This document shows, in pieces, positions 1-11,967 of a stretch of 64,000 nucleotides of DNA (the first letter of the stretch is position 1; each line of letters begins with the position of its first letter). The notes under the pieces are model-generated. The model saw only the letters and a list, made by a program, of their open reading frames with translations. It had not been told where the DNA came from and searched no databases. The translations under genes and the position numbers were made by a program. Origin of the DNA: Heterocephalus glaber (lineage: Eukaryota > Chordata > Mammalia > Rodentia > Bathyergidae); the NCBI RefSeq assembly GCF_000247695.1, contig NW_004624730.1, forward strand, positions 31,448,401 to 31,512,400. The letters run 5' to 3'.

Positions 1-165
1 GAAATAAAGTCTTTGTAAATAGGGAAGGGTGGAGGGCGTGAAGGGAGGGCTAGGAATGGGGAAAAAATAAGAACCAAGATGCGTTATGTAAAGGTGCAAT
101 TCCCAATGAGAAATGTAATTGTGTTCTATACCTACAATGTACCAATAAAACAATTTAATAAAAAA
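1..165 (+). mobile_element. L1 3' end (3'UTR and A-rich tail), cut by window edge
   Basis: The block matches, nearly base for base, the 3' end of the larger L1 at 45709-45867: the AGGGAAGGGTGGAGGG purine tract, AATAAGAACCAAGAT, then ACCAATAAAA followed by an A-rich tail. The L1 is in the plus orientation and its upstream part lies outside the window. AATAAA-like sites near 145-160 are the presumed L1 polyadenylation signal. Confidence 0.8.
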
Positions 166-499
166 GAGATCAAGTGTTGGCAGATATACTAATATACACA
201 ATATACTAAGTTTTTATAATAAGTAAAACTCATATGTTGGACGATTGCTGGCCTTCAAGAATTATCATTGAATTATAAGTTGTTGTCAGCTCCCTTAAGC
301 CTTCCTTAATTTATGTTACAGAACCAATTTTCCAAATTTCCCTTTCTCCTCTTTTTCAGATTCTAGTTTTGTCCATTAATAACATTCTTTCCTGTCTGAA
401 GCTGCACTATCCTGTCTACCCAAGTTAACTAGCAACACTAATTTCCCTTAGGTGCCTCAAGAGCCCTAGTTGCTTTCTGTTGTTTTGTTTTGTTTTTGC
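166..499. other. unassigned AT-rich sequence
   Basis: No open frame, repeat family or RNA gene recognised between the L1 tail and the first ID element. Confidence 0.5.
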
Positions 500-596
500 T
501 TACGTTTGTTTGTTTGGGGATTTTCGGGGGGGGGTATCGGGATCAAACAAGCTTGTGAGGCAGGCAGCGGCACCACTGAGCTAAATCCCCACCCCT
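500..596 (-). mobile_element. ID-type tRNA-derived SINE
   Basis: Read on the minus strand it gives GGGGATTTAGCTCAGTGG, then CTGCCTGCCTCACAAG and GATCCCGATACC, followed by an A-rich tail seen on the plus strand as TTTGTTTGTTTG and TGTTTTGTTTTG. The middle holds a 9-base G run (526-534), so this copy is mutated. The internal A-box and B-box of its tRNA ancestor are recognisable, but there is no cloverleaf to suggest a tRNA gene. Confidence 0.8.
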
Positions 597-2449
597 TGTT
601 TTTGATAAAGTTTGGAGAAAACAGACTGAGAAAAAGGAAAATGAAGAGAAATTACAAAGTGTAAGTCAATCTCAAAGCCTATTTAGATGACCTATTAAAA
701 AAGAACAGCTTGCATTTCTGAAGCCAAATGATTTACAATCAGTCTTTTGATCAATAGCTTCATCACACCACACACATAGACACACACACACACACACACG
801 CACATGCACACATGTACACACACATTTGATCCTGGCTGACTTTTAAACCTAGACTTTTCAGCCTAATATTCAAGGAGATCTTTGACTTGAATGGGTAAAA
901 ATATTTCATCTGTATTTTCACAGGTCTCTAACTAAAGTTTAACATATTTTTATGAACATGGGAATGTTAGCAATGTTTGTATCTTTGTCACTTTACAATT
1001 GTTATAAACATGTTTAATGCTCGTTGCTATTTAGATATTAAGATAGTTACTAGGCTCATTGTAGATCTTATTCTTTAATGTTTTAATATAAATTATATAT
1101 ATATGACAAATTTGGGACTTTTCTTGATGTACATATTTCCATGTAGTTGTACTCTTTGTGATTCTACACATTTTACTTGGTAGATATAAGGCATTATCTA
1201 TTTAATTGTTCTTTCATTTAATTTCTGCATCATTTTTGTACACTTGAGTTGCCTTCTCTTTGAATATGAGATGCAGATGGCAGAATAGTGGCCCCAACTG
1301 GTGAAGGTAATGTAGCTCCTGGGATGAAGCTAGGAATTATTTTTTAAATGAATAATAAAAAGATATAGCTTCTTGAAAACTTCACCATTTAGGCTTAATC
1401 CTAACCTCACTCTCTTATGAGACTTATTATACTATATGTTATTTAATTCAGCCATTCTTTAGATCCCTACTATTACTCTTATACAATTCTATAAGATTTC
1501 CCCTTATGTACTTATTTCTGTATAAAATGAGTCAACATTTGCCTTGCCAATATTTATTTTTTCTCTTCAGTATTTCCCATTACTACACAGACTAATTTCT
1601 TTCAAATAATTTTGACTATGCATTCTATATCTTATAAAGCTCTAATGAAAAAGGAAATGTAATGCAAATTGAGCTCCCCATGCCATAAGAACAAGGTAAA
1701 TCTTTTGGGTTTGTAAGATTAGTCTTGGGTTTGTATAAATCCTCTCTCTCCACCAGACAGGTATCAGCACTAAAGCAGCTTCCATCTCACATGTGAAAAC
1801 ACATGTGAAGTACCTCTCAGAATTCCAGGAAAGTCACCCATATGGCATCCATTGTAATAAATAAGTCAACAATACTGATATGACTTAATCTAATGAGAAC
1901 TTTTCAGAATGGCAGTTACTTAGAATAACTTCAGAATGGCAGATAGAGTAGTTAAATTCCTTGAGAGATCAAATGATATCTTCAATGGTTTGAAATTTCC
2001 AGACCAGCATCTGTAATTCCACTATCCTGATAGAAGTGTGAAACCTAATTTATTTGTCTTGGCTAATTAAATTCTACCTGTGACAGTAAATGCCACCACT
2101 GCTTGTCTATAAATTAGAAACATTAATTATTTGAGAATATTCAGTCTTACCATGCTTGGGAAGTTAATTACTACAGCCATGTTTTTGAAGGCTTGGGCCA
2201 AAGTCACTTTGAACTGCCAAGTTCTAATTATTCTGCTGGAATATCAGAGAAATCTTGAATGTCCAAACCCAGAGCAATTACCTAGTCACCTATACTCTAG
2301 CTGAGCACCTGATATATTAGTTATAACTTTCATACAGTATACACCATTTTTAAAAAACATGTGAGGTGTAAGAATATCAGAAATATAAGCCAAAATGGCA
2401 TTCCAAAAATTATAGGCAGGAACAAATAAATTTAAATTGACACTGGCAA
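597..2449. other. unassigned AT-rich sequence with a CA repeat
   Basis: No gene recognised. It contains a CA microsatellite at 764-823 and a short near-tandem duplication at 1904-1945, where TTCAGAATGGCAG appears twice. Everything else appears unique and AT-rich. Confidence 0.5.
764..823. repeat. (CA)n microsatellite
   Basis: CA dinucleotides interrupted by TAG, CG and TG units. The interruptions suggest an old, mostly stable tract. Confidence 0.9.
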
Positions 2450-2538
2450 GGACTGAGGATTTAGCTCAGTGATTCTGCCGCCTGCCTCGAAAGTGCACAG
2501 TCGGGAGTTTGATCCCCAGTACCAAAAAAAAAATAAAA
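2450..2538 (+). mobile_element. ID-type SINE with target-site duplication
   Basis: Core is GAGGATTTAGCTCAGTG, CCGCCTGCCTCG, then GAGTTTGATCCCCAGTACC and an A-rich tail. Flanking 17-base repeats at 2433-2449 (TAAATTGACACTGGCAA) and 2539-2555 differ at three positions and are the probable target-site duplication. Fully readable and moderately diverged. Confidence 0.88.
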
Positions 2539-2756
2539 TAAATTGATACCAGCAATAGAACAAACACAGAAAAACCATAAAGATATACACATTCTTACTA
2601 ATTTAATTCTGAGGTTTCTATATTAGAATGAAAAGGCAACCCTGTGATTCTTACAGATATTGTTGATTTCTATTCAAGATCTAGCTCTCTTTTATTAACA
2701 AAACAGTGTTTTACACAGATATTGTAGATTGGAAATAAATTATGATTTATCTAATA

Positions 2757-3122
2757 GTGCTGTGGACTGAATGCTTGAAAATGCATATGTGAAGTCTAAT
2801 CCTAAATGTAATGGCATTTGGAGGTGGGCCTTTTGGAGACAGAAGTCATATGGGTGAATATAAAGGTATCTTTTTTCTTCCTGAATGGAATAAATGCCCT
2901 TAAGAGATGCTAGAGCTTTCCCTTAGGCTCTGTACTCCGCTGTGTTAGGACACAGGAGAAAGTGATAATCTGTAAACCACCAAACATGCCCTCACCAGAC
3001 ACTGAATTGACCAGTGCCTTAATCTTAGACTTCCCAGGCTCCAGAACCATGAAAAATAGGTTTCTTTTTAAGACACTCAGCCTATGATATTTGTTACAGC
3101 AGCCTGAAATGACTGAAATAAA
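2757..3122 (+). mobile_element. MLT1-like MaLR LTR (ERVL-MaLR)
   Basis: Ordered landmarks of an MLT1-type LTR are visible: GTGGACTGAATG near the start, GGAGGTGGGCCTTTTGGAG, a decayed middle, CCCTCACCAGACACTGAAT, CTTAGACTTCCCAGGCTCCAGAACC, then a GTTACAGCAGCCTGAAATGA end. It is a solo LTR with no internal retroviral sequence. The open frame crossing it is not a retained gene. Confidence 0.8.
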
Positions 3123-5186
3123 TGAAAATCCATGAGTCATTGTTATGCTAGCTGCAGTAATTTGCAGTGGGTACCTGACCAAGGCCTGGCCAATGAGATA
3201 GAGGGGTAGGAGATCTTTGAAAAATGTTTCCTTGAAATTAACAAACATATTGAAAAGAGATTGGGAGGTTTCATTCTTTTATATGTCTTTGGGTGAGGAT
3301 TTGACTCTTGATCCTACTGTTTCCTTCAGGTCACTATGACTGAGATTAACCTGAGAATGACTTGACACTGAATGTGGCAAAGCTGAAAGAAATGGGAAGT
3401 CATGAATATCAATGAACTGCATAAAGAATCATGCTGTAAGCCAAACTACCTCTTGGCATCTTCTAAGGAGGTCATGTACTGACTGTTGTTTTAGTAGTTG
3501 GATATGATGCTACAGATAACATTTGTTGTCTATGAGGCAGAAATATCAGTTCTTTAAGAAAAGCAAAGTTTGTTTAGTAATTAACAAAACTGTTCGACAT
3601 ACATTTTCACATGGAACTTCAGAGAAACTTGAGCATTGGGATGGCAATGCTCAAACAACACTCCTGTAGCAAAGACATGATACATTTTTTATGAGATAGA
3701 TTGTACAGATTTCAAAAAACAAATTCAAAAATTGTATAGATTCAAAAAAACAACTCAGTGAAGAGCAAACCATTAAGTGTATGTCACCTAAACAATGTTG
3801 TAGTTTTTATTAGACTTGCTTTATTTCAAAATAAATTCTAAGCTATCTTGAAAAGTTTTACCAAAAAGTGCATCAGAGGTTAAAATGTTGAGTCAATCAT
3901 AATCATTCTGCCCAAAAATGTAGAAAAATAGGCAAAGGGGTTGAAGAAGAAAGGGAAAGATAATACAGAATCATCAAATGAATTTAGGAAGTGCTGGGAT
4001 AGCAATGGTAAATGAATTCTCAAGGATTCTTGGTATGCTGGTATGCATTAACAATGTCCCAAAGAAGCACATAGCATGTGGCATTTTCTACATTACTCTG
4101 ATTGACAGCCCTTTCTATTCAAATATTTCTATTCAAATATTGCAGGTAATATTTTCTATACATGTATCATATAGAATATAAAGGAAATAATATTCATCAC
4201 ATTCTTATATAGAGAGAATATAATAGGAAAATCTGAGCAATTAATACACTAAATATCTTAATGCCAACAATAAATATTTGCTCAGATTTTATTGAAGCAA
4301 CTTGGGGTTCTCTAATTTTCTTCCTGCGGTGAGAAGAGAAGTAGTGGTACTTTTTTGTTTTATTAGTGTCCAGTGGGAACTCTTAAAGATTAGTGTTATA
4401 AACTGGAAAATATTTACTGAAATAAATCCTAACAGGATGTTGTCAGATAATTAAGTAGAAAAAAATTCAGTCATGTGCTAAAAAAAGGAATGAAGAATTA
4501 TAAATCTAGTTTTTATGGACATAAAAACTGGAAAAGATATGGTCTTTGACTTCAAGAAACTCAGAGTCATGTAAAGTTTACCATCTGTATTCCAGAGATT
4601 GATGGGTACCTAACTCCTTACAACCCTAAAGAGAATAGAAAGTGGAAAATAAATACTGTCTCAGTAATTATTAATAAAAAGCAACTGTAGCAAGGAGGAA
4701 TTAGTTTTTGCAATTTGTGTGGGACAATAAATTTGAGTAATGGAGTTAATAGCCAGAGATTGTATCTGCAGCACACTAAGACTACTGATGAACTTGGTTA
4801 CAAGTATCAAGAAACTGTTCAAATCCAAAGGTTTTGATGCTCTGTTTTGTGTATTCACAATTGTCAACTGAAACAAAATTCAATTTGAAAAATAAATATT
4901 AAATTGTGTGTTACATTTAGACCATATGGTCTGGGAATTTGGGCTGGAGAGTGTGATAAAGGAAGCATAAAGGAAAGAAGAATGAACATAAAAGTGAGAG
5001 CAGTGTCTGAGGACCAAAAGAACTCACAAAACAATAACATGTAAATAGCTGATTATAATAACAGAGGAAATAACATGTAAGTAACTGATTATAATATTAA
5101 ACTAATAGAAGGAACAAAGTCATAGTGGCATGGAAACAATAGGTAATGAGATGGGGAGTAGGGAAACTGAGAAGATTTTACCAATG
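3123..5186. other. unassigned AT-rich sequence, possible old repeat at its start
   Basis: About 3125-3470 has the feel of an ancient interspersed repeat but I cannot name it. Local duplications: TTCTATTCAAATA twice near 4112-4139, and a 36-45 bp near-tandem repeat at 5034-5095. No coding sequence is recognised. Confidence 0.4.
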
Positions 5187-5516
5187 TTTCTCAACTTACA
5201 ATCAGGTTAAACCAATAAACACATCATAAATTGAAAAAGTCACAAGTTTAAAATGCATTTAATACACCTATCTTATTAAACATCATAACTTAGGGTAGCC
5301 TATTTTAAACGTGCTCAGAACGTTTACATAAATCTACAGTTGGACAAAATCATCTCCTCCAAAAACCTGTTTTTTAATGAAGTGTTGGATATCTTATGTA
5401 ATTTATGTACAACCATATTGAAAATGAAAAAAGAACAATTAGACACATCTGGTCTCACACCATTGTAAAGTCAACAAACTGTAAGTTAGTCAAACCATCA
5501 TTAAGTCCTGGACTGT
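5187..5516. mobile_element. non-autonomous Tigger-like DNA transposon (MITE, about 330 bp)
   Basis: The left end reads CTCAACTTACAATCAGG. The right end, read in reverse complement, carries related ACTTAATGATGG and ACTTACAG strings, as expected of long imperfect inverted repeats. The internal AAATGCATTTAATACACC and GTGCTCAGAACG strings match my memory of a placental TcMar-Tigger derivative. No transposase frame is present. Class-level call; exact family uncertain. Confidence 0.65.
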
Positions 5517-5726
5517 CAGTATAAGGTAAGTAGCATTTTCAGTAGGTATTGATAGAAAAGAAAAGCTTTCATTACAAGTCAAATGAAAATTAGTCTATCT
5601 TCCAGCTTTAACTTTAATCTTACAGTCTTCTAAATATCTGCTTTATCATCACTCTTGGCAGACATGTTCTTTATTCCACTAACTAGATCTTGAATTTATG
5701 GTACTAAAGTATTTAAAAGATTATCA

Positions 5727-5810
5727 AGGGGCCGGGGATTTAGCTCAGTGGTTCCACCGCCTTCCTCGAAAGCGCAAGGTCCCAAGTTTGATCCCTGGCA
5801 CCAAAAAAAA
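5727..5810 (+). mobile_element. ID-type SINE with perfect target-site duplication
   Basis: GGCCGGGGATTTAGCTCAGT begins the body, CGCCTTCCTCGAAAGCGCAA follows, and the end is GATCCCTGGCACC with a pure A tail. AAAGATTATCA occurs at 5716-5726 and again at 5811-5821, an exact duplication of the target. The intact flanks indicate a relatively recent insertion. Confidence 0.92.
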
Positions 5811-5821
5811 AAAGATTATCA

Positions 5822-7561
5822 GGAAATAAGTTGCTTTTAATACCAACTTTTCTAGCTTATGATGTGGTTTGGGATAACCTCTTATGGGGGTTATTTGACT
5901 TCAAATTTATGTCAATTCATAGACACTTAGATCACAAACTCATTCGATATAGTTTGATGATTAGACTCCATATATCAAATGTTATAGCTATAAGGTAAGC
6001 AAATCATCATATAACTTGATATCTTGAATCTATAAATGGAAAAACAGAGACCTACAAAATGCAAGGGAATTGTTGAAAAATCACCTGGGATTTTTACAGC
6101 AGCAAGGATACAAGAAATCAGAGCTACTATTGAGCAAGTTGTTCTCTTTCCCTCATACTCACTTTCTTTGGTTTACTTAGATTTGCCATTAATTAAAAAA
6201 TTTCCAATCACTGAGCCACCTGGATCAATGTTCCAATCAAGTTTTGTTTGGGTGCTTTACTGACATTCTGTTTGCAGGAATTAATGCTAATGTGATAAGG
6301 CAAGAGCTTGTGTCTTTCACTGGAAGTTTCCCATATAAATCCCAAAACCCAGTACCCTTGTTGTCTTTTTTCAACCACAACTTATGTATATTTTCCTGTC
6401 AAAAGGAATACGCTTTATGCACAAATTAGCATCTGTCTTGTTCATGCTGAATCTGTGTAATCAGTATACTAACGAGAGAAATGACTCATAATTTTTGCCT
6501 TATGCTTTTTTCAATTTGATAAATTAAAAAGCAATGCTAAATTGCAGTTATGAAGATGCAGCTGAGGAGTATGTTTACTCAGCCTTGTACAGTCTTCATA
6601 GGAAGAAAAGCCACATCTGCTTCATGTGTAGGCTTGTTTGACAAATGATTATACTCATGAGAGAAACACTAGTCCAGGAATTCATGTGATTTTATGAAGC
6701 AAACAAAACCAAACAAAAAAATAATCAACATGTTCTTGAAAAGAAATGATTGTTAGCTTATCCAGTCTGTGTTGTATTCTGTGAAGAGTAGGCCAGATGA
6801 TCCTAATTTCAAACTATTTAGTCCATTTTCTGCTTAATTAATATGCTTAAACATCAACAGAATCTCAAGGATTTTATACAGTGAAGTTGGAATATTGTAT
6901 CATCTGATTCCCATGTTTAGGGTTTATAATTCTCATTTAATTTTAGCATGCAATAAAAATATTTATGACCTGACATTAACATCCATTCACTGATATGACA
7001 AAAATTCACTGGCAGATGACTTTGCCTCTGGACAATATGGCAATCATTCCTTTAAATACATGATCACTTTTACTGCTGGCCATGTATCTGCAGTTCAGGA
7101 ACAGAACTGAGACCAAACTCTGGTGGGAAGTAAAATAAGGTCCTAGAAAGATACCTGAAGTCCACAGATATCTTTGAATATATGAAATCTAAGTTAGGAT
7201 GCTAAAGAAATAGCATTGTTTCCCTTACAAACTATATGACAATATCTGATTAATTCTTACACTTCAATGCTCTAATATGCCATGCATAGTTTGATTTAAA
7301 GTTCTGTGTGTTTAAATGAAACTGTTATTTGCCCTCTGAGTGAGCAAATTGTATGACTTGACTGTGAAAAGAAATTTACTGCACCCTAAGGCTATAATCC
7401 TGAGAGTGCAATGTCCAGGAGGAGGTTGCAATTCTGCTGTACTTAGAACACATTGGGAAAGATAACACTGTCTGGTAGCTAAAATTAGAAATGTTGCAAC
7501 TGCCAATGTAATAATTGATTAAGGTAAGAATCATCAATGGTTGCTAAAACTATAGGTGAAA
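5822..7561. other. unassigned AT-rich sequence
   Basis: No gene or named repeat recognised. Two short plus-strand open frames at 6036-6429 show no protein similarity that I know and overlap each other, as chance frames do. Confidence 0.45.
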
Positions 7562-7735
7562 ACCAGGTGTGGAGGTGCACACCTGTAATTCTATACCTCT
7601 AGGAGTCTGAGACAAAAGGATCACAAGTTACAGCCCAGCCCAGGCAATTTAGCAAGATGCTGTCTCAAAATTTGAAGAAGGAGGGCTGGGGATGTAGCTC
7701 AATGTGAAGCCCTTGGGTTCAATGTCCATTACTGA

Positions 7736-7775
<40 letters not shown>

Positions 7776-7778
7776 AAA
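7562..7778 (+). mobile_element. B1-ID dimeric SINE (B1-dID type) with (GAAA)n tail
   Basis: The left half is a B1/7SL monomer (CCAGGTGTGGAGGTGCACACC, AGTCTGAGACAAAAGGATCAC, GCTGTCTCAAAA). The right half is a shortened ID (GGGCTGGGGATGTAGCTCAAT, CCTTGGGTTCAATG). The tail became a GAAA tetranucleotide microsatellite at 7732-7776. This dimer structure is a rodent lineage marker. Confidence 0.88.
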
Positions 7779-8929
7779 GGTGTAAGTAGTTGGTGAACAT
7801 GATACTTGTATAATCTTTAAAAATTACCCTCCATACTATATATCAAAGTAGAAGACTAACCTCCTTAATGAAAGATACAAGGAAACCATCTTAATCAAGT
7901 GACCAAAATGTTTGTCATCAGTAATGAAACAAACTGATACTGCAGACTTCCTAATGTGACATGGTGATGGCACAATATTACCTATGTTACATTCTTATCA
8001 AAATGTTTAAGCTGATTTTAACAGTGAAAAATCAGTTCAGTCAAACAAATCCAAATTGTAAAGCATTCTGTAAGACAACAGTCATGAATTCTTGAAAAAT
8101 GTCAATGTGATTAAAGGAAAACAAGATGAAGGGACTTTAAAAAGATAAAAGAAACATAACCACCAAGTAAGTATAATCTCATGCTTATGAGAATGGGCCC
8201 TGCTCTTATATCTTCAGCCTCAATAAAATTTTCACTTATTCACCTTTAAAATGTATCAAATGATCATTTTTAAATGATCAAAATAATACATATGCCAGAA
8301 AATATTGATCAAATCCTTTACATAAGTATGCAGAATGTGGAAATATGAGAGTTTATGTGTCTGACTTTGCTTTGTTGTTATTTACTAGTTAAAATAATTT
8401 CATAATTCAAAGTCACTTAAGAAATAAAGTGATTTATTATCAGACATAATAAGAAATCAGAGTTCTTTCCAGTCAGTGATCCCAGGATTGGTTAATTTAT
8501 GGTTCAATGTCATTCTCACAGGTATGGCTTTTTCCTCACATTTGTCTTCTATAGTAGCAGATGCCTCTTTAGTTCCAAATTTCATATCCCTAGGTAGCAG
8601 TATACAAAACCTTAAGAGACAATTCCATCCTCTCATGGAATGTGCCCATGACAAATGCCCATGACAAATTTTTCCTCAGTTTCCCTCTAGGGCTGGAATT
8701 GAATCATGTGACCACAAGTGCAATGGAGCAGTTACTACTGAGTAAGACTAATCGAAATTGAACCCCTGCAGCTGGGGAGCACTCAGACTTAAGTGATATC
8801 TGAGGACACCAGAAATCTAAACAAAACTAGAATTCTGATATCAAGGAAAAATGAAGAGAACATGGTGATTGAAGGGATGACCAAGCATCAGGGGCATTTT
8901 GAATTCTCTTCATCTCCCTTGACTTTGTG
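7779..8929. other. unassigned sequence
   Basis: No named repeat or gene. Both strands are open at 8457-8664 but share no known protein family. A 13-bp tandem duplication, GCCCATGACAAAT, sits at 8644-8669. Confidence 0.4.
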
Positions 8930-9180
8930 TAATTTTCCTCATCTTTCAAGGTCTCTCGCTCAGGCACCTTTGCTAAACCCATAGTCTAAGTCATCCTCCT
9001 TTGCACTCACACAGTACCTCTTCCCTAATTCCTTATAAAACTTGCTAAGCTGTAACATATTGTCCAAAACATCTGTTTCCTCTATTAAACTGTGATTCCG
9101 AATCGGCTTACCATACACTGCAAGACAACACATATCAGTACTACAGAAATTGTGCATTCTTGATGAATATTCACAGAGAG
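8930..9180 (+). mobile_element. L2 LINE relic (3' region)
   Basis: The order CTCAGGCACC..., CTTTGCACTCACACAGTACC, TTCCTTATAAAACTTG, CTGTTTCCTCTATTAAACTG recalls the 3' part of mammalian L2 in plus orientation. It is strongly diverged and carries no coding potential. Confidence 0.5.
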
Positions 9181-9689
9181 GAGAGGAAGTGAAAGCAGAA
9201 AACAAAAAGAAGAGGAATGAAAACAATGAAGATTGAAACTATTATTTTTAATTGATGACTTATAGGTAGGATTATCATATTTAGCATAATAATTATGGAT
9301 GAGTGAGACAAGTTATTTTAGTCTTATAATTTGCACTGATTCTACTCTAATAATTCTTTTAATAACAAGATCATAGTCACCACCTGAACTGGGACTGCGC
9401 AAATAAGGATAAATAGCAGAGAGAATAAGCACAACTGTTAAATATATTTTCAAACGTGATGCCTATGGAAAAATTTTAAGACACTATTTAAAACCATCAC
9501 TGTGAAGATTACGATAAAAACATCTTAGTAATAAAAGTATGAATGCCTGGCCCTCAGATATTTGAAAGGGCAATCAAAGCACACCATCTTTTTAATTTCT
9601 TCTCTAAGCAATCAATAGAGTAACCTCCCCAACCATTCCACTCCCCCAAACTCCTCACATAATGTCAAAGCTTTTCTATGCCTCCACAA

Positions 9690-9905
9690 TAGCAACTACA
9701 GCAGTAAATATCTATACATCTGCCATGTGTCCAGCATTATTCTGAGCAACAGAATTCATCACTGAACAAACTGGGTTGCTCTTGTGGCATTTGTGTTCTA
9801 GTAGGGAATATTCAAAGGGGAGACTAATAGGAAAGTTGCATTATACACAAATTGTGTTATACCTATAGAGACAGATGACTAAAAGCAGTATTAAGTTTCA
9901 TAAAG
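9690..9905 (-). mobile_element. L2 LINE 3'-end relic
   Basis: CATGTGTCCAGCATTATTCTGAGCA, then CACTGAACAAACTGGG and CATTTGTGTTCTAGTAGGG, is the reverse complement of the usual L2 3' end. No frame is preserved. Confidence 0.6.
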
Positions 9906-10165
9906 TATATCCAGGCTCAGAAAAGACACATCCAGGGGACTCATCAGCACAGAACCAATGAGAAAGTTTGCCAGCTGAAACTGTGTGAAACATACTTCTT
10001 GTAAGGCTATTTACTAATTTTCAAAACCAACTTCCACTGGACATGTAAAACAGATAAAGAGGCCATCAGCTCTGATTCACTGCCCAGTATATCTCTAAGA
10101 AACAAAGGGAGGGGAAGACCAAGACAGAAATAGTGGAGTGAAAAAGAAGAAGAAAAGCAAATAGA
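9906..10165. other. unassigned sequence
   Basis: Nothing recognised; ends in a purine-rich stretch before the L1 complex. Confidence 0.4.
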
Positions 10166-10166
10166 G

Positions 10167-10285
10167 AAGATGAGTAGGCTGGGGTTGGACTTTGTCTAAT
10201 ACTTTTCCTGCATCTACTGAAATGATCATGTGGTTTTTGTCCTTGGCTTTGTTAATTTGGTTTATTACATTTATTGACTTCCATA
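10167..10285 (-). mobile_element. L1 ORF2 fragment, inverted relative to the following L1
   Basis: GGACTTTGTCTAATACTTTTCCTGC and GAAATGATCATGTGGTTTTTGTCC are the reverse complement of the reverse-transcriptase segment of L1 ORF2. The equivalent plus-strand stretch in the 42.8-45.9 kb L1 is at about 43498-43560. It abuts a plus-strand L1 piece, forming the left part of a rearranged complex. Confidence 0.8.
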
Positions 10286-10395
10286 TCCAAAAGTGGGCAT
10301 CTGAAATGAATAGACACTTCTCAGATGAAGAAGTACAAACAGCAAATAAATATGTGAAAATATGTTCAACATTACTAGCTGTCTGAGCAATGGTT
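10286..10395 (+). mobile_element. L1 ORF2 C-terminal fragment
   Basis: AAAAGTGGGCATCTGAAATGAATAGACACTTCTCAGATGAAG matches the L1 segment found again at about 10882-10965 and at 44944-45030. It is short, lacks the L1 3' end, and is squeezed between two minus-strand L1 pieces. Confidence 0.75.
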
Positions 10396-10566
10396 GTTGA
10401 GAGATATGGGTCTAGATTTAGTCTTTGGCATGTGAAAAGCCAGTTTTTCCAGCACCATTTATTAAACAGGCTATCTTTCTTCCAGTGAGGATGGTTGGCC
10501 CTTTTGTCAAAGATGAAGTGGCTCAGTGTGTTGGAGTTGTTTCTTCATCTTGTAGTCTCTTCCACT
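10396..10566 (-). mobile_element. inverted 5' segment of an L1 insertion (twin-priming type)
   Basis: In reverse complement it runs from GAGGATCAGTGGAAGAGACT to CTAGACCCATATCTCTCAA, collinear with 44418-44596 of the 45-kb L1. The next bases on the plus strand continue L1 at the exact following position (CTCTCACCATGCACTAAAC). An inverted 5' piece joined without overlap to a direct 3' piece is the usual L1 5'-inversion structure. Confidence 0.82.
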
Positions 10567-11828
10567 GATCCTCTCTCATATCTCTCACCATGCACTAAAC
10601 TAAAATCAAAATGGATCAAAGATCTAAATATTAAGAGACACTAAATCTGCTGGAAAATAGAATAGGTAGGACTCTTGAAGACATTGGTGTAGGCAAAGAC
10701 TTTATGAACAAAACTCCAATTGCACCGGAAATTTACAAAGAATCAACAATTGGAATGGGAAGTGGGAAGAAAATCATTGCCAGATGTTTCTCAGACAAAG
10801 GACTAATATCTAGAACATATAAAAGCATTCCAAAAAATCAGATATCCCCCCAAATTTAAAGACACAATCCAAATATGGTAATCTGAAATGAATAGACACT
10901 TCTCAGATAAAGAAGTGGCAATGCCAAATAAATATAAGAAAAAAATATTCAACATCACTAGTAATTCAAGAGATGCAAATTTAAACAATGCTGAGATTCC
11001 ATGTCCAGAAAGAATGGCTGTTATCAAGAAATCAACCAATAACAAATGCTGGCAGGGCTTTGGGGAAAAAAGGAACCCTTTGCTACTATTGGTAGGAGTG
11101 TGGACTGGTACAACCACTACAGAGATCAGTATGGAGATTCCTCAAAAAACTAATACTAAAGGTTCCTTTTGACCCAGCTATTCCCCTTCTAGGTTTCTTC
11201 CTGAAAGTAAAAAGCATCATACTACAGCATATATGCACTGTCTTTATAGTGGCACAGTTTGTAATAGCTAAATCTTGGAAACAGCCCATATGCCCATCAA
11301 TGGATGAATGGATAAAGAAAATGTGATTTTTATGTACAATGGATATATATATATATACTCTGTTTATACATATATACTGATATATATATATATAATATAT
11401 ATATATATATTCTGTCCTGAAGAAGGATAAAAGTGAGACATTTTTAGGTAAATGGATGCACCTTGAGAACATAATTTTAAGTGAAATAAATTGGACTCAC
11501 GTGTGTAACTGCATTGTTTCTTTTGTGTGAGAAACTCAATGGGTAAACAAGAAGCAAAACTGAGGCTAGATATTGGGAAGTAGGAAGAATATGTTCAGCT
11601 GGGAGGGAGCACAAGGGAAAGGAGAAAGTGAAGGGAAAGGGGATTAAAAAATAAAGAATGGAAGGAAAACAAAAGAAACAAAGTTCTGAGAGGAAGAGAG
11701 ATTGAAGGGGAGAGAGGGAAATGGGAAAAAATGAATTAAGATATATTATGTATAGGTATAAATCCCCTATGATGAATGTGATCATTATGTAAGTAAAAAG
11801 TATGACAATAAAATTAATTTTCAAAAAC
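10567..11828 (+). mobile_element. 5'-truncated L1: ORF2 C-terminus, 3'UTR and tail
   Basis: Starts at CTCACCATGCACTAAAC and runs through the ORF2 C-terminal region (GGCTGTTATCAAGAAATCAACC near 11014) into the 3'UTR, which has a purine-rich part (11560-11745) and ends AATAAAATTAATTTTC. The frame at 10888-11172 keeps NNKCWQGFGEK, where the second cysteine of the C-terminal Cys motif is lost. A TA-rich tract at 11340-11412 interrupts it. Inactive. Confidence 0.88.
11340..11412. repeat. (TA)n microsatellite inside L1
   Basis: Two TA runs separated by CTCTGTTTATACATATATACTG, expanded within the L1 sequence. Confidence 0.85.
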
Positions 11829-11967
11829 TGCACTTACTTCAAGACCACTTTACCTGTGGCATTTCCCAATACTGAGAGAAGAGCTTTGCCCAAAGCCCAC
11901 TGCTGGTTACTTGCTACTGGAGAATGCTTTACTCACATGTGTGGTCCTGAAGCTCTCTTCCTCCATC

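Noticed and set aside
2910..3248. 112-codon minus-strand open frame
   Set aside because: It lies across an MLT1-like LTR read in antisense and continues into unrelated sequence. No known protein resembles it.
7732..7778. Regularly spaced repeats that might suggest a CRISPR-like array
   Set aside because: It is the (GAAA)n tail of a SINE with no spacers. No array with unique spacers exists anywhere in the window, and the DNA is mammalian.
8457..8664. Open frames on both strands over the same 200 bp
   Set aside because: Mutual mirror frames with no protein similarity that I know; this is expected by chance at this length.
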